A DNA stretch of 64,000 bases from Lytechinus variegatus (Eukaryota; Echinodermata; Echinoidea; Temnopleuroida; Toxopneustidae). The DNA is taken from positions 12,701,532-12,765,531 of the forward strand of contig NC_054746.1 of NCBI RefSeq assembly GCF_018143015.1. Direction: 5' to 3'. Within the stretch, counting starts at the first letter, position 1. The number at the start of each line of letters is the position of its first letter. The translations under genes and the position numbers were made by a program. Shown here one piece after another: positions 14,101 through 29,100 of this stretch. Below the pieces are notes generated by a model. It was given only the letters and a program-made list of their open reading frames with translations. It was not told where the DNA came from and made no database searches.

Positions 14101-17100
14101 GATTATTCTCAACTTTCTCCAATAGATATGTGTATAACACGATTTTGAGATGAAAATAATTTTTTTTTCATATAAAACCTGCAGTATTTTTATTTTCAAA
14201 AACGATAAAATATTGTTTGAAAAATTGTTGGCATCTCTGTATTCTGAGCTATCCAATATAAAATTTATATTCTGAAGGTTTTACCTTATTCAATGCAGCC
14301 ATATAAGCTACTGCTCTCTGTCGTAGTAATGGCACACAAGGTGATGTGCTCTGACCTCCCGTAGAAGAACCTTTACTGTTCCCAAAACCTACTGGACTTT
14401 TGAAGAAATCTAGATTGGTTTTCATGAAGTTAGAGATCTATCACAGAAAAATAAAAATAAAGAAACATACAAAATTGTTATTCTGATTGGTTTAGTCCAG
14501 TTTTATTTAGGGCTTATTCCAAATCATTCATTGATTAAAAATTACTTTAATCTTGCATTGAATGTGTAAAAAATTAATCTGAATAGCCAAAATGTTAGGA
14601 AATTTACTAATTTCTTCACAGATAGACACATGCAATGTACACAAATATACTTGTCTGCCAATGTTTTGACCAAACATTTCGCCTTTTTTTATAACTAAAT
14701 AATCTTATAAATGGGCAGGCATCTAAAAAGCAATTCTTTCCAGTGTTCATGTTTAATATAATACAACTTGGCTTTCATTTAACTCTTAATACACTGAATT
14801 CCAAAGGGATAATAATTACTACAGTAAAATTTTCTTTAAATTTGATTTACTTCTTGCACCATTGAAACTGATATTATAGATGCCACAGAAAACTTAACAC
14901 TAAGTTTCACTGGTAAAAAGGTGGAGAAAACTTTTTACAATTGCTTAATTAAATTCTATAAATGTGCAATAATGCAACATTTACATGCAAAGGATAACTT
15001 AGGTTGATCAATATCAAACTTTCATTGTAATAACGTCAATAATACTAACCTTTCCTGTACATGTTACTAATGATATAAGGGATGATACAACACACTCATC
15101 TGTAGTCTTGAGTTTCTGGGATGCTATTGGTAGCTGATGTTCTAACGACACCTTGAAGTTATAATTCTTTGATAAATCTGTGTAAATAAGAAAGTTTTAA
15201 AACTTTGAACAACGCATTTAATAGTTTAATAAACAAGAAGTCAAATAAAAAATCTTATACCATCATCTTTTTCCCATATAACACTGCATCTGTACCAATC
15301 TTATGCTAGATCAGACAATCCATGGCCGAGATCTAAGGATCCATAGGCCCTTATTCTGAAGTCGGGTTTATTTTAGACCATGATCTAACTCTGCTAAAAT
15401 TATGGGGAGCCAAAATTTCAAAAATTATGTTTCTATTGTATATTCATGTTGTTTACTATTTTGCTTTCATAATGAAGAAATATACTTCAAAATACCTCAT
15501 TTCCCATTCCCACACAATTATGAACAATTTGGATTTCATATGGGTTAATAAATTGGATGTGAATTATTAGAGATTTGTGCCCCATTGGCTCTCCTTAGTT
15601 AAACCAGAGTTTGAATTAAACCCGAGATCAGAATATGGAAAATGAATTTAAGCTTGCAAAATAGCCCAGGTGAGGGTTAGTTCTTAACTCTCTATGCACC
15701 TTGAACAATCTAAAGACTGGATTAGATGCTTAAAGTAATCCTGATCACTTTAAGCATCTAATCCAGTCTTTAGATTGTTCAAGGTGCATAGAGAGTTAAG
15801 AACTAAATTTGAGTTTGAAAGTAAAGATATCTTGCATAAATATGCCCCAGTGAGTATGTCATGAGGCATCTTGTCAGTAATTTCCACAAACAAGCTGCTG
15901 TCAACCAATCAGGTTCAAGGATTTCAGTAGCTTACAACAAAAGTTTTCAGGGAAAATTTTTTGACAAGATGCTTCACAAAATGTTCCCAAGATCCAGCAA
16001 AACCAAGCAAATCGTAACAACAAATTTTTGTAACATAATAAGTCATCTGGTATTTTTCATCTACTTATTTGAACAATAATTGCCTATCATACCGAAGCCA
16101 ATGAGTAAGTTGTGGGGGACCTATTGCAACTTACAAAGGATTTTTTTTTCTTCAAATCTTGGGGGGTGAATTGATCTTTTCCCTGCATGAGGTATTTGAA
16201 TTGCAGCGTTACTGACATAGCACCTACAGGTGTTCTGCATGATTGTGTACAATGTGTAGCATGAGTGATGTTGCAAATTAAACATACTGGAGCTGGCTAA
16301 GCTTGCATCCATAATAATTCTTTCAGTACCTCTTTAATCTATTACCCCCTGTGCATTTCTTCAGTTTCCTACATACCTTTCATGACTTCATAAAGGTTGG
16401 TAAAACTCTCAGCAAGCTTCTCAAAGATTGTCTTGAAGTTTGCCTGAGGACACTCACAGGATGTGGTACTAGCGGACGCAAGGAGACTAACATAACTCTC
16501 GACAGTGGTAAAGACGGAGGACATTCGTTGTAGCGAGGCGTGGAGCTCCATATTACGGGATTCTAATGTCTGGGAACAGGTAGATAGACGGCATTCTTCT
16601 TCGATGCTGAAAAAAAGTAACAGCAATGAGGCATGTATTGATGTATAATATATTGTAACAGACATTACTGGCACACAGGGGTTACCCCTGGACACTTTGA
16701 TTAAAAATATGTGAAAAGCCATCCCAAAACAACATTAAGGTGCTAAAAATTAATTTTGAGCATTTTTTTACTGAGCTTGAAAAAGCATATCCTACGCTAC
16801 AACATGTTATATAACTTGTCAAAATTGATCAACAGTAATCCACACAGGTATTCGATTGAATGCAGAAGAAATTCACTGAGAGCTTAAAAAAAAAAGGAGG
16901 GCGATAAAATATGTATGTCCGATCCCATGTTAGTGAGACCTTCATGAAATTATCTGCCACTGATTTCTGGCTCTTATGGCATTCTGTAATACTCTCAAAT
17001 GATCATGACTTGGTCAGTTTATGAAGTGAAGTAAAACTTGAGGAAAATGGAGGTCAGATGTACCAAAAAAGGTTGATTGTTTTACAGAATTTCCCAGGAG

Positions 17101-20100
17101 ACAACAAAGTTGGAAATTTGGGGCTCACTCAAGCATGAGATGTGCACACCGTGCAATCTGGATGAAACTTCCAAGCAGTCGAAACAAAATGGTGTCAAAG
17201 AAAACATTGTATCTTAATAGTCAACAGTTGTAATCTAAAATGTTGACAGCATAAAGAAGAATTATTCTTTCTAATTTATTGCTTGTTGAAGACCAAATTA
17301 CTATTTTGGCAATCAACAGAGGACCTTCCCTGTTGACTTATTGTTGGCCTTCGGACAACTGGCTGGTCACATAAGTGGCCATCAAATTCATAATAATAAG
17401 GTATTTTCACTCAAAATTAATAACCATATACTGAATTAATCTACTGGTATGAATTACAAATGTTGCAAAAACAACAAAAAAATGAAAATCTGTCTCACCT
17501 TAGAAGTTGATAAGGTAAAAGCTTCTGTAGATAAGCAACATATTTACTGAACTTAGCAGCAAAGTCTTGAAGGCCAGTAGCTGTTTCCTAGAAATGTACA
17601 TATGAGAATGAAGGTCATAGCCATATTAACATTTTTATATTCATTATTAATTATTTTCCTGGATGATTAAATACTTTCGGACATTACAATTAGAACAAAC
17701 CAATTAAATTCAATTTGACTCTACACTAATGAATCATAAAAACTATAATACATATAAACCATGTGATGAGCCCTAAAAATATAAAATATTTCAGATAGAA
17801 TACCACCAATACTCAATGATCGAATAACAAAGAAACTCCTGTAAAACATGAAAGAAAGGACAAGGTAATTGTAAAAATGAAAGTGTTAGCATTTAATGTT
17901 GATTTGGAATTAAACAATCTTTTTTGAAAGACATAATTTTCTTTAAAAATCTGTGAAATGACAGATGTGGCATTTAAAAAACATTTTTTTTTACCCTAGC
18001 TTTACACTTATGTGAATTCTAAATATTGTCGGATTGTTTCGACCCAGGGAGGTTTCATCACAATGAATAGGGTGTGAATGAAAGGTATACCCTACATTTA
18101 TTCAGATTAATTTTTCGCCTTCAATTTTTAAATTAGATTAAAAATGCAATAGGGATCAAGCAAGTTTGCTTTACTGGTACATTCAAAAGATATCAAACAT
18201 ACAGCAAACATTGATAGATGACTGAAAACAGGGTGGTACATTAAATGCCTCTGAATCATACAAGGTTGTCTGTCTCTTAATAAAAAAAAGAAGAAAGAAA
18301 TAATTAAATACTTCCACTTTTCTTACCAATGTTGTAAGAGCATCATCCCGAGTACTTTCGTTGAAAGCTGCAAAGGACTGTTCTAATGGTCTTAGGTATG
18401 AAGCGTTTTCATGAAGATGGCTACAGAACTGTTGATTAACAAAGTGAATATAATGATTAAATCACAATTATATACTGCATATGGTATCAACAAAATGAAA
18501 TAGTTACCCAATCATTAACTACTGTGCGAGAAGTGGGCAGGAATCTCAGTGGTTAAATGTCTCTAATTGACACCTGATGAATCAATAACAGAAATTGATA
18601 CAGCTATTTGGGGAGCATTTCATGAAGCAAATAGTCTGCGGTTATTACTGACTATTGTTACAAGCTACTGAAATCCTTGCATCTGATTGGCTGAGAGCAA
18701 ACTGGCCAGTGAAAATCACTGACAAAGCTCTTAATGAAATGACAATATCAGTTAAAAATCCTTGGTTGAGACTGGCTGAGAAGCATTGGTCCCATACTGT
18801 TACCATGGTAATTGAATTGTTGGAGCTGCGAATTTATTCAGTGCTCACAACTTTCACAGAAACTCCCCTGTGGTCTATTATTAAATATACATGTTGAATT
18901 TACACAGATCTCATTAATTGCTAATATTTTTGTAACAGGGCTCTGGATGTAGTATTGAGAGCAAATTCTAACAAGTCCCCCCCTGAAAAAAATTCATTTG
19001 TTGATTCATTTATCTTGCAAAGAATGCTGTTTATATGCACATGCACAAGTCGAAGCATTATGGTTTTGCAATATTTCTACCAAATAATACACTAACGGAA
19101 GTTGCATCACAAATTGAAATCTGCCTTTAGGCGACTTTGAGGAATCGTCATCATCATCAACAACATTATCATCATAATCATTAGACAAACTAGGATTAGA
19201 CTATATATGAGACCAACAGAAACTATACAAGGGAGTGTAGACCAAGTGGCAATTCATCTGCAAGAAGCTATTGAATAAGCAGCAAACAAAATTATGATTA
19301 TCAATGCTTGACTTACTTTTTGGTTAACTTGGCTGATAGGCATACCACTTGCAGAATCAATGGGAAATATCTTTGATCTTTGCTCTGTGTATGTGTGGAA
19401 GTTGGATAGTCCGGCACAAAGTTCTTTAACCAGGGAAGATGCCTGGTTCATCAGTTCCATACTCCGATGCTAAAAATAAGTGAAAATGGAAAAGGTTTAA
19501 CTAAAAATAATTCTAAGAGTTGCAAATGATCATTTTATGATCACGTATCAATGTATATAAAGGGGGCACTTCAAATTCACAATCCTAAACGAGAAGGTTT
19601 GCATTCAAGTAGAGATCTTCATCGACTAACCTATCATGCAACCCGGAGCAAGGCCGGTGAACGTAGTTTTACTGTTGCTGCTGCAAAAGAATGGAACAAG
19701 CTTCCCATTACATTGAGATCTGAAACTTCTCTTCATAGATTTAAGAAACAGTTGAAGACTTACTTGTATCCAGTATAGATGTAGCCTTTAAGTGTTGTCA
19801 ATTGATCTACAGTGTAAACCCTATGATATAGCGTTCTATGTATAGCGTTCCTAAATGCCTTATTTATTACATAAATCATTTTGTGCGTTTTACACAAATA
19901 CAGGTATACAAGATTTAAAATTCAACTTTTTTTTTATAAGTTTGAACAAATAAAACACAACCAAGCTTATTTTCATTTTAAACAATTTCTACACCGTCAT
20001 TTGATAATATATTTGGAATGTTTTATTGCTGAATCAAAATTTGCTGTGAGATTATAACGGCAATAAACTGAAAAGTTAACTGTACACATTATCTGATAAC

Positions 20101-23100
20101 TTTGAATAAAATCAAATTTGCCACATTTGATATCAATGTATTTGATGTTTTTTGCTATGACATTGAACCAGTAAATGAATTGAAATTGAATTGAGATGTG
20201 CCTGGATATACGTCATAATCTGCCTATAAACCTAGTGTGGAAGATCTTCTCCACATGTTCCCCTCTCTCTTTTAATTTCATTAACCCTTTGTGCGCTGAT
20301 GTTGCAATCTTGCACATTCGTACAATTAAATTCAACAATTGTTATAACTACTTACTTTTCTCCCCTTCCTTCAAATTAGTTAAGCTGATAAAAGGCAATA
20401 ATTCTTGGATAACATCTATATGATAATAATAAAAAGCATCGATGGTGCAATTTGGAAATTTTAATTAAAGAAAACATGGAAACAATTGTCATTATTATCC
20501 CCCAAAATCAATCCAGCGTGCAAAGGGTTAAATCAATCTCTCTCTCCATGAATGGATTTTGTTACCAAGATCTTAGGTGTTTTTATATTGTACCTATTAA
20601 GCATGTTTAATGCCTGGTCACACTGCTCGGGCGTTGCTGGAGCGGTCGTGGAGCGATAGGGAGAGAGGGTGGAATTTCGACAACGCTCATCACCGCTCAC
20701 AAAATTGGGGAAAAAATCGAAAACATGGGCGTTGCCTTAGCAGTGCACCGCTGAAGCCAGTGTAGCTTTAGCGTTGGTTTAACAGTGGCGAACGGTCGCG
20801 AGTGTTGGTTTAGCAGTGCCAAACTTTGACTGGGCGTTGTTAGAGCGGTAGTCAACTTTGCTGGAGCGGAAAATTGCCCGCTCGCAATATTTTGAGCAGC
20901 TATAAACTTTCGGAGCGGTAGGAGGGACCATCAGTGGAGGCCAACTTTGGTTAAACGGTGGTGAACAGTAGCAAGCAGTGATGATTTTTTTCTCTCCGCT
21001 CCACGACCGCTCCAACAACGCTCGGGCGGTGTGACCAGGCCTTTATATTTGAATTGCTATATGTTATCTATCACTGTACATATTGTTCTGTTTCCCAGGC
21101 CCATAAGTGAATCCAGTTTGTCAACTGAAGAGGCTACCCTGTTAGAAATAAAACTGAAAATAATAAATACAAAATTATTTAATGGAAAAAACAAAATTCC
21201 ACTTACCTGGTGCTTCTTGTCATGTGCTGGTACATTCAATCTACTCAACTCAGGTAACTCTGTCAATATCAAATAAAAAGTAAATCAATATTAATAAAGA
21301 CAGAGACTTGTTCAGTTTGGTATAGTCTACATTCATTTTACACATGACAATACACAAATATTGTCTTTACTGAGAAGGCAGGATCTTCCTATAGGCTAAA
21401 TAAATATAATGACTCATTTTTCTTTTTCTAAACAAAGCATAACCAAGGAAATATCAGTCACATACCAGCTTGCCATTTTTATTTTATTTCTACAAGAACA
21501 ATACAATCTCATGAAAGATTATTTATGCACTAACACAGCATTTTACTCAAGTTGCTCGACAAAAAGTGAATATTAACCCAAAGTCCTACTCACCTTCATC
21601 ATTGAATGGTAGTTTATCTTGGATGATACGGGTCGCCCAAGATAACTTGCTACCAAGATCTTCTTTAGTTCTCCTCAGCTCCTCTGAACACTGTTCAGCC
21701 TTGCTAAGGGCTTCACGTACCTACCAAAATAGATCAAACATCACAGAATATCATAACAAAAGGTCTTATTTGTACTAAAACCAGCAACATAAGAAGCTGC
21801 AAATAAAATGAATTTCAGTTCAAATAGATAGAAGTTAATCAGTTCTCTACATTTGCAAATGTCACTTTATGTCGACAATGAAATCAAAGATTGAATTGTT
21901 TCAATGCAAGCCCTACAAATTATTCATGTGGGCATTATAATTACTAGACAAATAAAGTTAAGCAGGTGGCTATTCATGACCATACACCACTTTGGCATCA
22001 TTACATTATATATGCAAAAATTAAGACATCAAGTATTTTAAATTATTTCATTTGTTTTCAAATTTCAACACAGGGCATAGTAAATATTCCTCCATTTTCA
22101 TTATCTGGTGAAAATATCTTTGTGTTGTTGAATACATTCATTTCATTTTCACAGGGCAATCTATCACAAGAGGCAGTTAGTACCATTGTCCAGGAATCAA
22201 AATCTTAATCAATTACTTAGGCCTGGATTATAAAAAATAACAAAAAAGTTGACATACTGTGGCACCTTGAATTTGAATGCAAAATACAATTGGCTATTTG
22301 CGATGAGATTATGAAAACCCACCATTTTTGTGTCTTGGAAGAGTTACAATGCTTGGAATTCATTAATTGCTAGCATAAATTTCATTCGCTATCTTGCACT
22401 TCATTGTCCAATATCCAAGGATTATAACCATGCACTTTTGATAATCGAATGTCTCAAATCAGTAATCAACATCTGGCGAGTATTCGATGTAAAAAGTAAT
22501 ACCGTATTTGCCGGCGTAAAGGCTGCGGCGGCGTACAAGCCGCACCCCCGATTTTGTGAATCATCTTTGAAAAAAAAAAAATGCATGACAGAATTCCCGG
22601 CGAAGTCGGACAAAATCTTGGTTGGAAAATTGTTCAACAATCGCCGCGGAATGGGAAATAATAAACACGCATGCTTTAATTCTTCTAACTTACTACCGTA
22701 TTTCATCTTTTTCGGAAGGCGATGCAAAGAAAATAATCAACCATCAACATGAAGAAGCGGCCGTGGTAATCAAGCGCTGCATGCAGAGGTAACCGAGAGC
22801 TGCGGAGGTAAACAAGCGCTGCGGAGGTAAACAAGCGTGGCGGAGATAAACAAGCGCTGCGGAGGTAAACAAGCGTGGCGGAGATAAACAAGCGCTGCGA
22901 CGGTAAACAAGCGCGGCGAATGTTTTATTTCTTTCAATTAACGTCTTCTTTTCTTACAAATAAAGTTGAATAAATACACAAGCACGGGCGGTGTTTCAAT
23001 GTTTGTTTTTATTGAAGTCGGCGATGTCGTATGAGAGAAATAAAGACTGAGAGGTAAAGACCAAGTGAAATAAAGACATATTTGGCGGCGGAAGCCCAAA

Positions 23101-26100
23101 AAATTAGAGGGGGGTCTACCTGAAATTTTGTGATGGACAAATGTAAAATTTGACACGCAAAAAAAAATAAAAAAATAAAAAGGTCATCAACCTAAATTTT
23201 AGGGGGGGGGACAAGAGACATTTTAAGGGGGGACCCAGGAAACAAAATTGACAAGCAAAAAGTTATCAATTTAGGGGGATCGTCCTCATCTCAAATTGTA
23301 ACAATGTAACAAATGTAAAATAATTTGACAAGCAAAAAAAAAAAGGTCATCAACCTAAATTTAAGGGGGGGGACAAGAGACATTTTAAGGGGGTCCACCA
23401 GAATTTAGGGGGGGGGATGCAGGAAACAAAATTGACAAGCAAAAAAAAAAGGTTATCAACTAAAAATTTAGGGGGTGATCGTCCCCCCCATCTCAATTTT
23501 TTTGGGGACCTGCATGACATTCATTACAATTACAATGCTTTTTGTTGACAAAAGTCTACCAATACATGTCTTGGATCGATCGCCCCGAACAAGCTGCCTG
23601 CAATTGGCAAGTACCCCGCAGTATACGGTGTGAGCGCTAGCGCTAGAAGCCATGCATTGCAAACATATTAAACATGACATTGCCAGCCCCAGACAGAGTC
23701 AGATCGCGGGCACGGTCTCTGAGCTCTACTGCGTTTATGGAAACAAATTTACACCTGAGCAGAATTAAATTTGAGAAGTAAGATATCACGTACCGGTACT
23801 GAAAATGTTTGATTAAATAAGTCAAGATTTTTACTGTTTTATCCTATAAACGCGCTGTTTTAACTACCATTACAATGAAAGCGTCACTGTAGTCCCATAC
23901 GTACGCACACGCGATGTTTTAACCACGTATTCAGCGTTCGCTGGACGCGGCTTTTGACTTTCGTCACGTATAGGCCGCACCCCGACTTTGCTTCATTTTC
24001 TCATAAAAAAAAGTGCGGCCTATACGCCGGCAAATACGGTATTCAGTAGCCGATTTTTGTTAAACTGATCAAATGCTTCAAAGGTTTGAGATTTACTCCC
24101 AGGCCTATCAATTATTCAGATGTAAATTCAATCAAAGTGCTTGTAGAACAAGTGAGTACACACCTCTTTGTCCCTTGCCTGGAGCTGTACCTCCATCCTG
24201 GCCCTCTCCTGCTGAAGCCGTTCTAGGGTCTCCTTGTATTGTTTCTCAGATGCCTCTATCACGCTATGATGCTGGCTACTGTCACGTTCTAGATTGGCCA
24301 GTTTGCTGCTGAGCTCTGTCACTATCTTCCTGTGCTCTTCAGATAGGTCATAGAGCTGTTTTATAAAGAAAACAGGGATGGCCATGAAACTATACAGTAT
24401 GATCTTAACAGAACTAAACGAAGAAATAAATGTTGGAGGATCTCCTTGTATTGTTTATCAGATGCCTCTACCATGCTATGATGTTGGTTGCTGTCATGCT
24501 CCAGAATGGCCAGTTTGATAATAATACTATTACTACTACTACTAATGATAATGATAATAATAATAAAAATAATAATAACAATAAATTGGTACTTATACAG
24601 CGCACAATCTATCACAATTGCTCTATGCGCTTTATACAAATTGTTCTCCAATATTACAATTACACTACAACAAAAATAAGTATGTTTTCAAATGCCTTTC
24701 AAACAATTCAATGGAAGTACGTGATTGAAGGTGAGTTTAATGCTGAGCTCTGTCACAATCTCCTGTGCTCTTCAGATGGGTAACAGAGCTTATTTTCAAC
24801 AAGACAAAGATGGGATTTAAATATCATAAGATCAAAATGAATCTAACTAAGACATATATATGTTGTCTCTTTGTTGTTTCTCAGAGGCCTCTTTCATACT
24901 ATGATGCTGGCTACAGCCACATTCCATAGTGGCCTGCTGGCTGCTTAATTTTGTTACTATCTTCTTATGCTCTTCAGATAGATCATGAAGCTATATCACA
25001 GCATCAACAAAAGTATGGCCATTAAATTAATTCAAGTTCAAAACAAAAGTAACCTAAAGGCCTTAAAATTTTGTATTTTTAAGAACAAGGACACTTTTCT
25101 ATAAAGGCAATTCAATTGAAAGTATAGAAATGATTAGAAAAAATGAAACATTTACAATGGTTATATAAAATGGAACTGAAGCAAGACAATATCATTATTG
25201 ACGGATGTTTACCAGAATACAATGCAAAATGATTATTTGAAGAAAATCATAATTTCAATCTACCCTGAGTGTCTAAATACCCTTTAAAGAATCTGAAAAC
25301 TCACTTTTTTCTATCAATTTAACACCTAAACATGGTAATGTTAAATGGAACTGAGGAAAGACATTATCAATATAATTAATGTTTACCAGAACACCATGCA
25401 AGATAATAATATGAACCAAATCATAATGTTAATTGAAAATTAAAATATGGTTATGTAAAATGTAATTATCATGATTTATCAGGATACAATGCAATATTAA
25501 GCCTGGAACCAAATTAGAATTTAACTGAAAAACTGAAAATGGTATTTACCTGTTTGTGGAGTGTTTCGTTTTCCTGTATTTTTCCTCTCAGTTCCTCTCC
25601 TATTACATTGGGCGATGTCTTCACATGGGTGGCATTGTCCATGTCTTTATTCTGGTTGAAGAAAATACAACACCATTCCTCAGTCAGGTTCTAACATGTT
25701 TGTATCCACTTGGTCTACTACCAGTTGGTCTAATTCTCAGAGCTTAAAGGGAATGAAACCTTTGGAACAAGTAGGCTCGTGTCGAAACAGAAAAATCAAA
25801 GAATAAGAACGAAGAAAGTTTGAGAAAAATCTGAGTTCGAATCCCAACTCTGCCATTGTCTCCACTTTGATAAAAAGGCCCGAGAGTGATATCTGTCATC
25901 TATAACGTCAGCCACTATGACTGATTAACCTAGACGTAAAATGTTTCATAGGTAATTGGTTATATACCAGCTTGGCGTTTACCAGCTAAAAATGCTGTCC
26001 TGCCGAGTTCCTATGGGAGTTACCACAAACAGAAACAAACAGAAACAGAAATATATAGCCTACTAAAGTAATAGGGAGAGTTGTTTACAAGTGACATCAC

Positions 26101-29100
26101 ACATCTTTGTCGCATTTCCAATGTGAGGATCTCCGTAGCATTAGTGATCGCAATATTCAAATGCTTAAAACTTTCTAATTATTTGTCTGATTTTTCTGTT
26201 TTCACACAAGCTATCTTGTTTCAAAGATTTCATTCTCCTTTAATACCTGATCTACCATCAATTTGGTATAATTACCATTTTGTCCTACCATCATTTGGTC
26301 TAATGCTCACAAGGTGCAATTGTCATTTAGTCTAATGCCCACACGGTCTATATCGAGAATCATGCAAACACACACAAAAATAAGGAGTATTATACGGCAT
26401 TGCCCATATCAAGATGTAAATTCAATTGAACCTTTATGGATTAAAGAGGTTGATATTGAGCTCCAAGTCTATGAGAGTGGATTCATAAAAATCAAATCTC
26501 CTTTGATTGTGCACTCATCCCATCACTTTATGAAATCGGGAACAAATTATCAGTAGCTCAACACTCTGAAATGGATGAGCTAAAATAGTTAGGTTGCTGG
26601 GGCCTTTTAAGCACTTCAATATAACATATCCTTCATCTATTGCACATTAAAGGACGATTGGTCTCTATGAATTTCAGCACTAACAGACAGGGGAGTGTTT
26701 CATAAAACAAAGAATGTTTTGTGTTGTCAGTGATGTTGACTGACAACTGTTATAAGCTACTGAAATCCTTGTATCTGATTGGCTCTGAACAAAATGAAAT
26801 CACTATTGCTTCATAAAACACTCCCTGTGAAGAGCTTAGGTTCAAAACATTAAATGATTTTTTATTTTATTTTACCTTGCTCTTTTTGCCCTTTGATTCA
26901 TGTATGTCCAATTCATCTTGCAGGACATTGACCCTCTTGGTCAGCTGCTGGTTACGGAAGGTCAAGCTGTCCAGCTCCTGCTCAAACTTCCGGATCTTCT
27001 GATCACGGATTTTGAGTTGCTCCTAAATGGGATGGCAAAACAAATATTTTCTTGTTTACTACCAGTTTAAAAGAATTAAAAACAAAAAATGCTTAAGAGG
27101 TAATATTTCCATTCATAACCAGACATAACTGAATTAAATGAATATAGTGTTGGACTTTAACAAAAGCATGAGACATCTGCAGTTGTCAGTTCATATGATT
27201 GAAACCAAATGAATTAATATCCTAAAATGGTGTGCTTCCCTATCAATGTATCCTTGGATTGAAAAAAATTTAAAAAAAGCTATTAATTCATGTTAAATTT
27301 CATTCTTAAATATCTATTTTAAAGCAGGTATTTCTGCTTTTATTCATAAAACAAAATTACAAAATTAGAGCAATGATATAAAATCAAACATACATAATGA
27401 TCAAGTTACAAAGGTGACAATTGTATAGTAGTTAAGTAGATATAGACATAATTCATGTAAACAATAACAAATAAATTTAAATGCAGAGGCCAGCTATCGT
27501 AAGCTGAAAGCTTGAAAAAATAGCAGGCAGGGCTTGAAAAAATAGCATCCAGGATATTACAAGAATATTATTCATAATTCTTAGCTGATAGAAAAATTGA
27601 TCTAATATACATAATAGACAAAGTAACAAATACCTACAAAGAAAACTATCCATCTCTCAATCAAAATCCTACCTAGGTAATCTTAATTCTTAAATCCAAA
27701 GAATTTGATTCAGGGAAGCTGTTTGGGACTTCATTTGGGAATAAGTTTAGAAAATCAATGACCTTTGTTCCATTAGAGATACAAACTTTCTTCTGTCTTC
27801 AAGAAAGGATTACTACTTACTTTTGGTTTAAATTGTACAAAATACATGTATTTGGGAACTGACCTTTGCATCATTCTGCTTGGCTTGCTCCTCTATGACC
27901 GCTTTCTTCAGCACCTGGTTTTGAGCACGCACCTAGAATTAAACAAAAATGACCATATACAGTAAGATCTGGATATAAAAAATACTACACAAATAATTTG
28001 TTTTCAATTTGGCTTTTTTTAATGTTGTAATAGAATATGTTGCATTGAGGTTTATGCCCTGCTCGCAATTTAATGCCAATGTTATTTGAATATTATGATC
28101 TGCTACTTAGATATAAATTAATGCAAGTTTGCAGCTGTTTGCACAATTTATGTTTAGCCACAAATTCTTTGTGCTTACTTCAGCCTTTGTCGAAATTACA
28201 GATGAGGAGGTCCAATTGAGAGTTTGGACTTGAACATTGAGATCAAAGCTGAAATAGAGCTGTTCCTGAAACCCAAAGTTGGATATCAAATCAGGACAAA
28301 AACTTTACCTAAAAGCTGTTTGCTAAGATGGGGAAAATGGGTATTTTGTGGTTTTTGGAACCGTATGTTGATTTTTTTAATGCACATCTGTGGACAAAGT
28401 GAATAGTGGTTCCCAACTTAGAGATACATACTGTATAATGCCCTAATTACAAAAGTGTATTAGCATCAAGCTCTTTTGTAGCTTGAGCTCCTCCTTCCTA
28501 CCACCCCCCCTGCCCCCCACCCCCTGGCTGGGTAGCATGTGGAGAGTAAAAATCATTTGCTAATGATAGATTTCTCTCCAACACACTTGAAACTCATTGG
28601 TATCAAATACACATTAAAAAAAATAAATGCCTGTAAACAAGGCCTGGAAAACTGTTTCCTGCCTGCAGATGACAAAATTAAACTTGTTAAGATAAAATCA
28701 TCTTCCCCTTTTTTGTCTAGTCTGCACAAAATGCTTTACCAATTTTTGTTCTTATTGTCGGATGGAAATAATAATTTGTCAATGATTATGCTGCTCTCTT
28801 CACGTTTTAACCGTGCAATTGTTGGCCTTATCATCAGCAAGATAATGAAACCGTGCACTGTTTCCATTTGCACAACTGCTTTCCATGACAAAGAAAATAA
28901 AGGTCCTTATATTTATTAAATAAATAGTACTAAATTTGAAAAAAAATACGAGCACTAGCGTTTACTTACCCACTGTGTTTACGTTGCCATTTTGGAGTCT
29001 CAGTCGATAAATATCATTTAACAAGTTTTATGGTATTTATCGACCTGAACAGGTATTTTACGATTCGTGATGTTTATCGGCCGATGCAATTATTTTTGTA

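Larger units (their letters stand above)
22499..24042. mobile_element. TIR element with nested insertion and minisatellite
   Basis: The left end ATACCGTATTTGCCGGCGTA and the reverse complement of the right end, ATACCGTATTTGCCGGCGTA, are identical over 20 bp and continue similarly (AAGGCTGC / TAGGCCGC). The interior holds a ~21-bp minisatellite (22756-22915) and a second repeat element (23083-23515). No transposase recognised. Confidence 0.85.

Noticed and set aside
22330-22752. 140-codon plus-strand frame
   Set aside because: Crosses the boundary of a TIR element and its inverted end, so cannot be one conserved gene.
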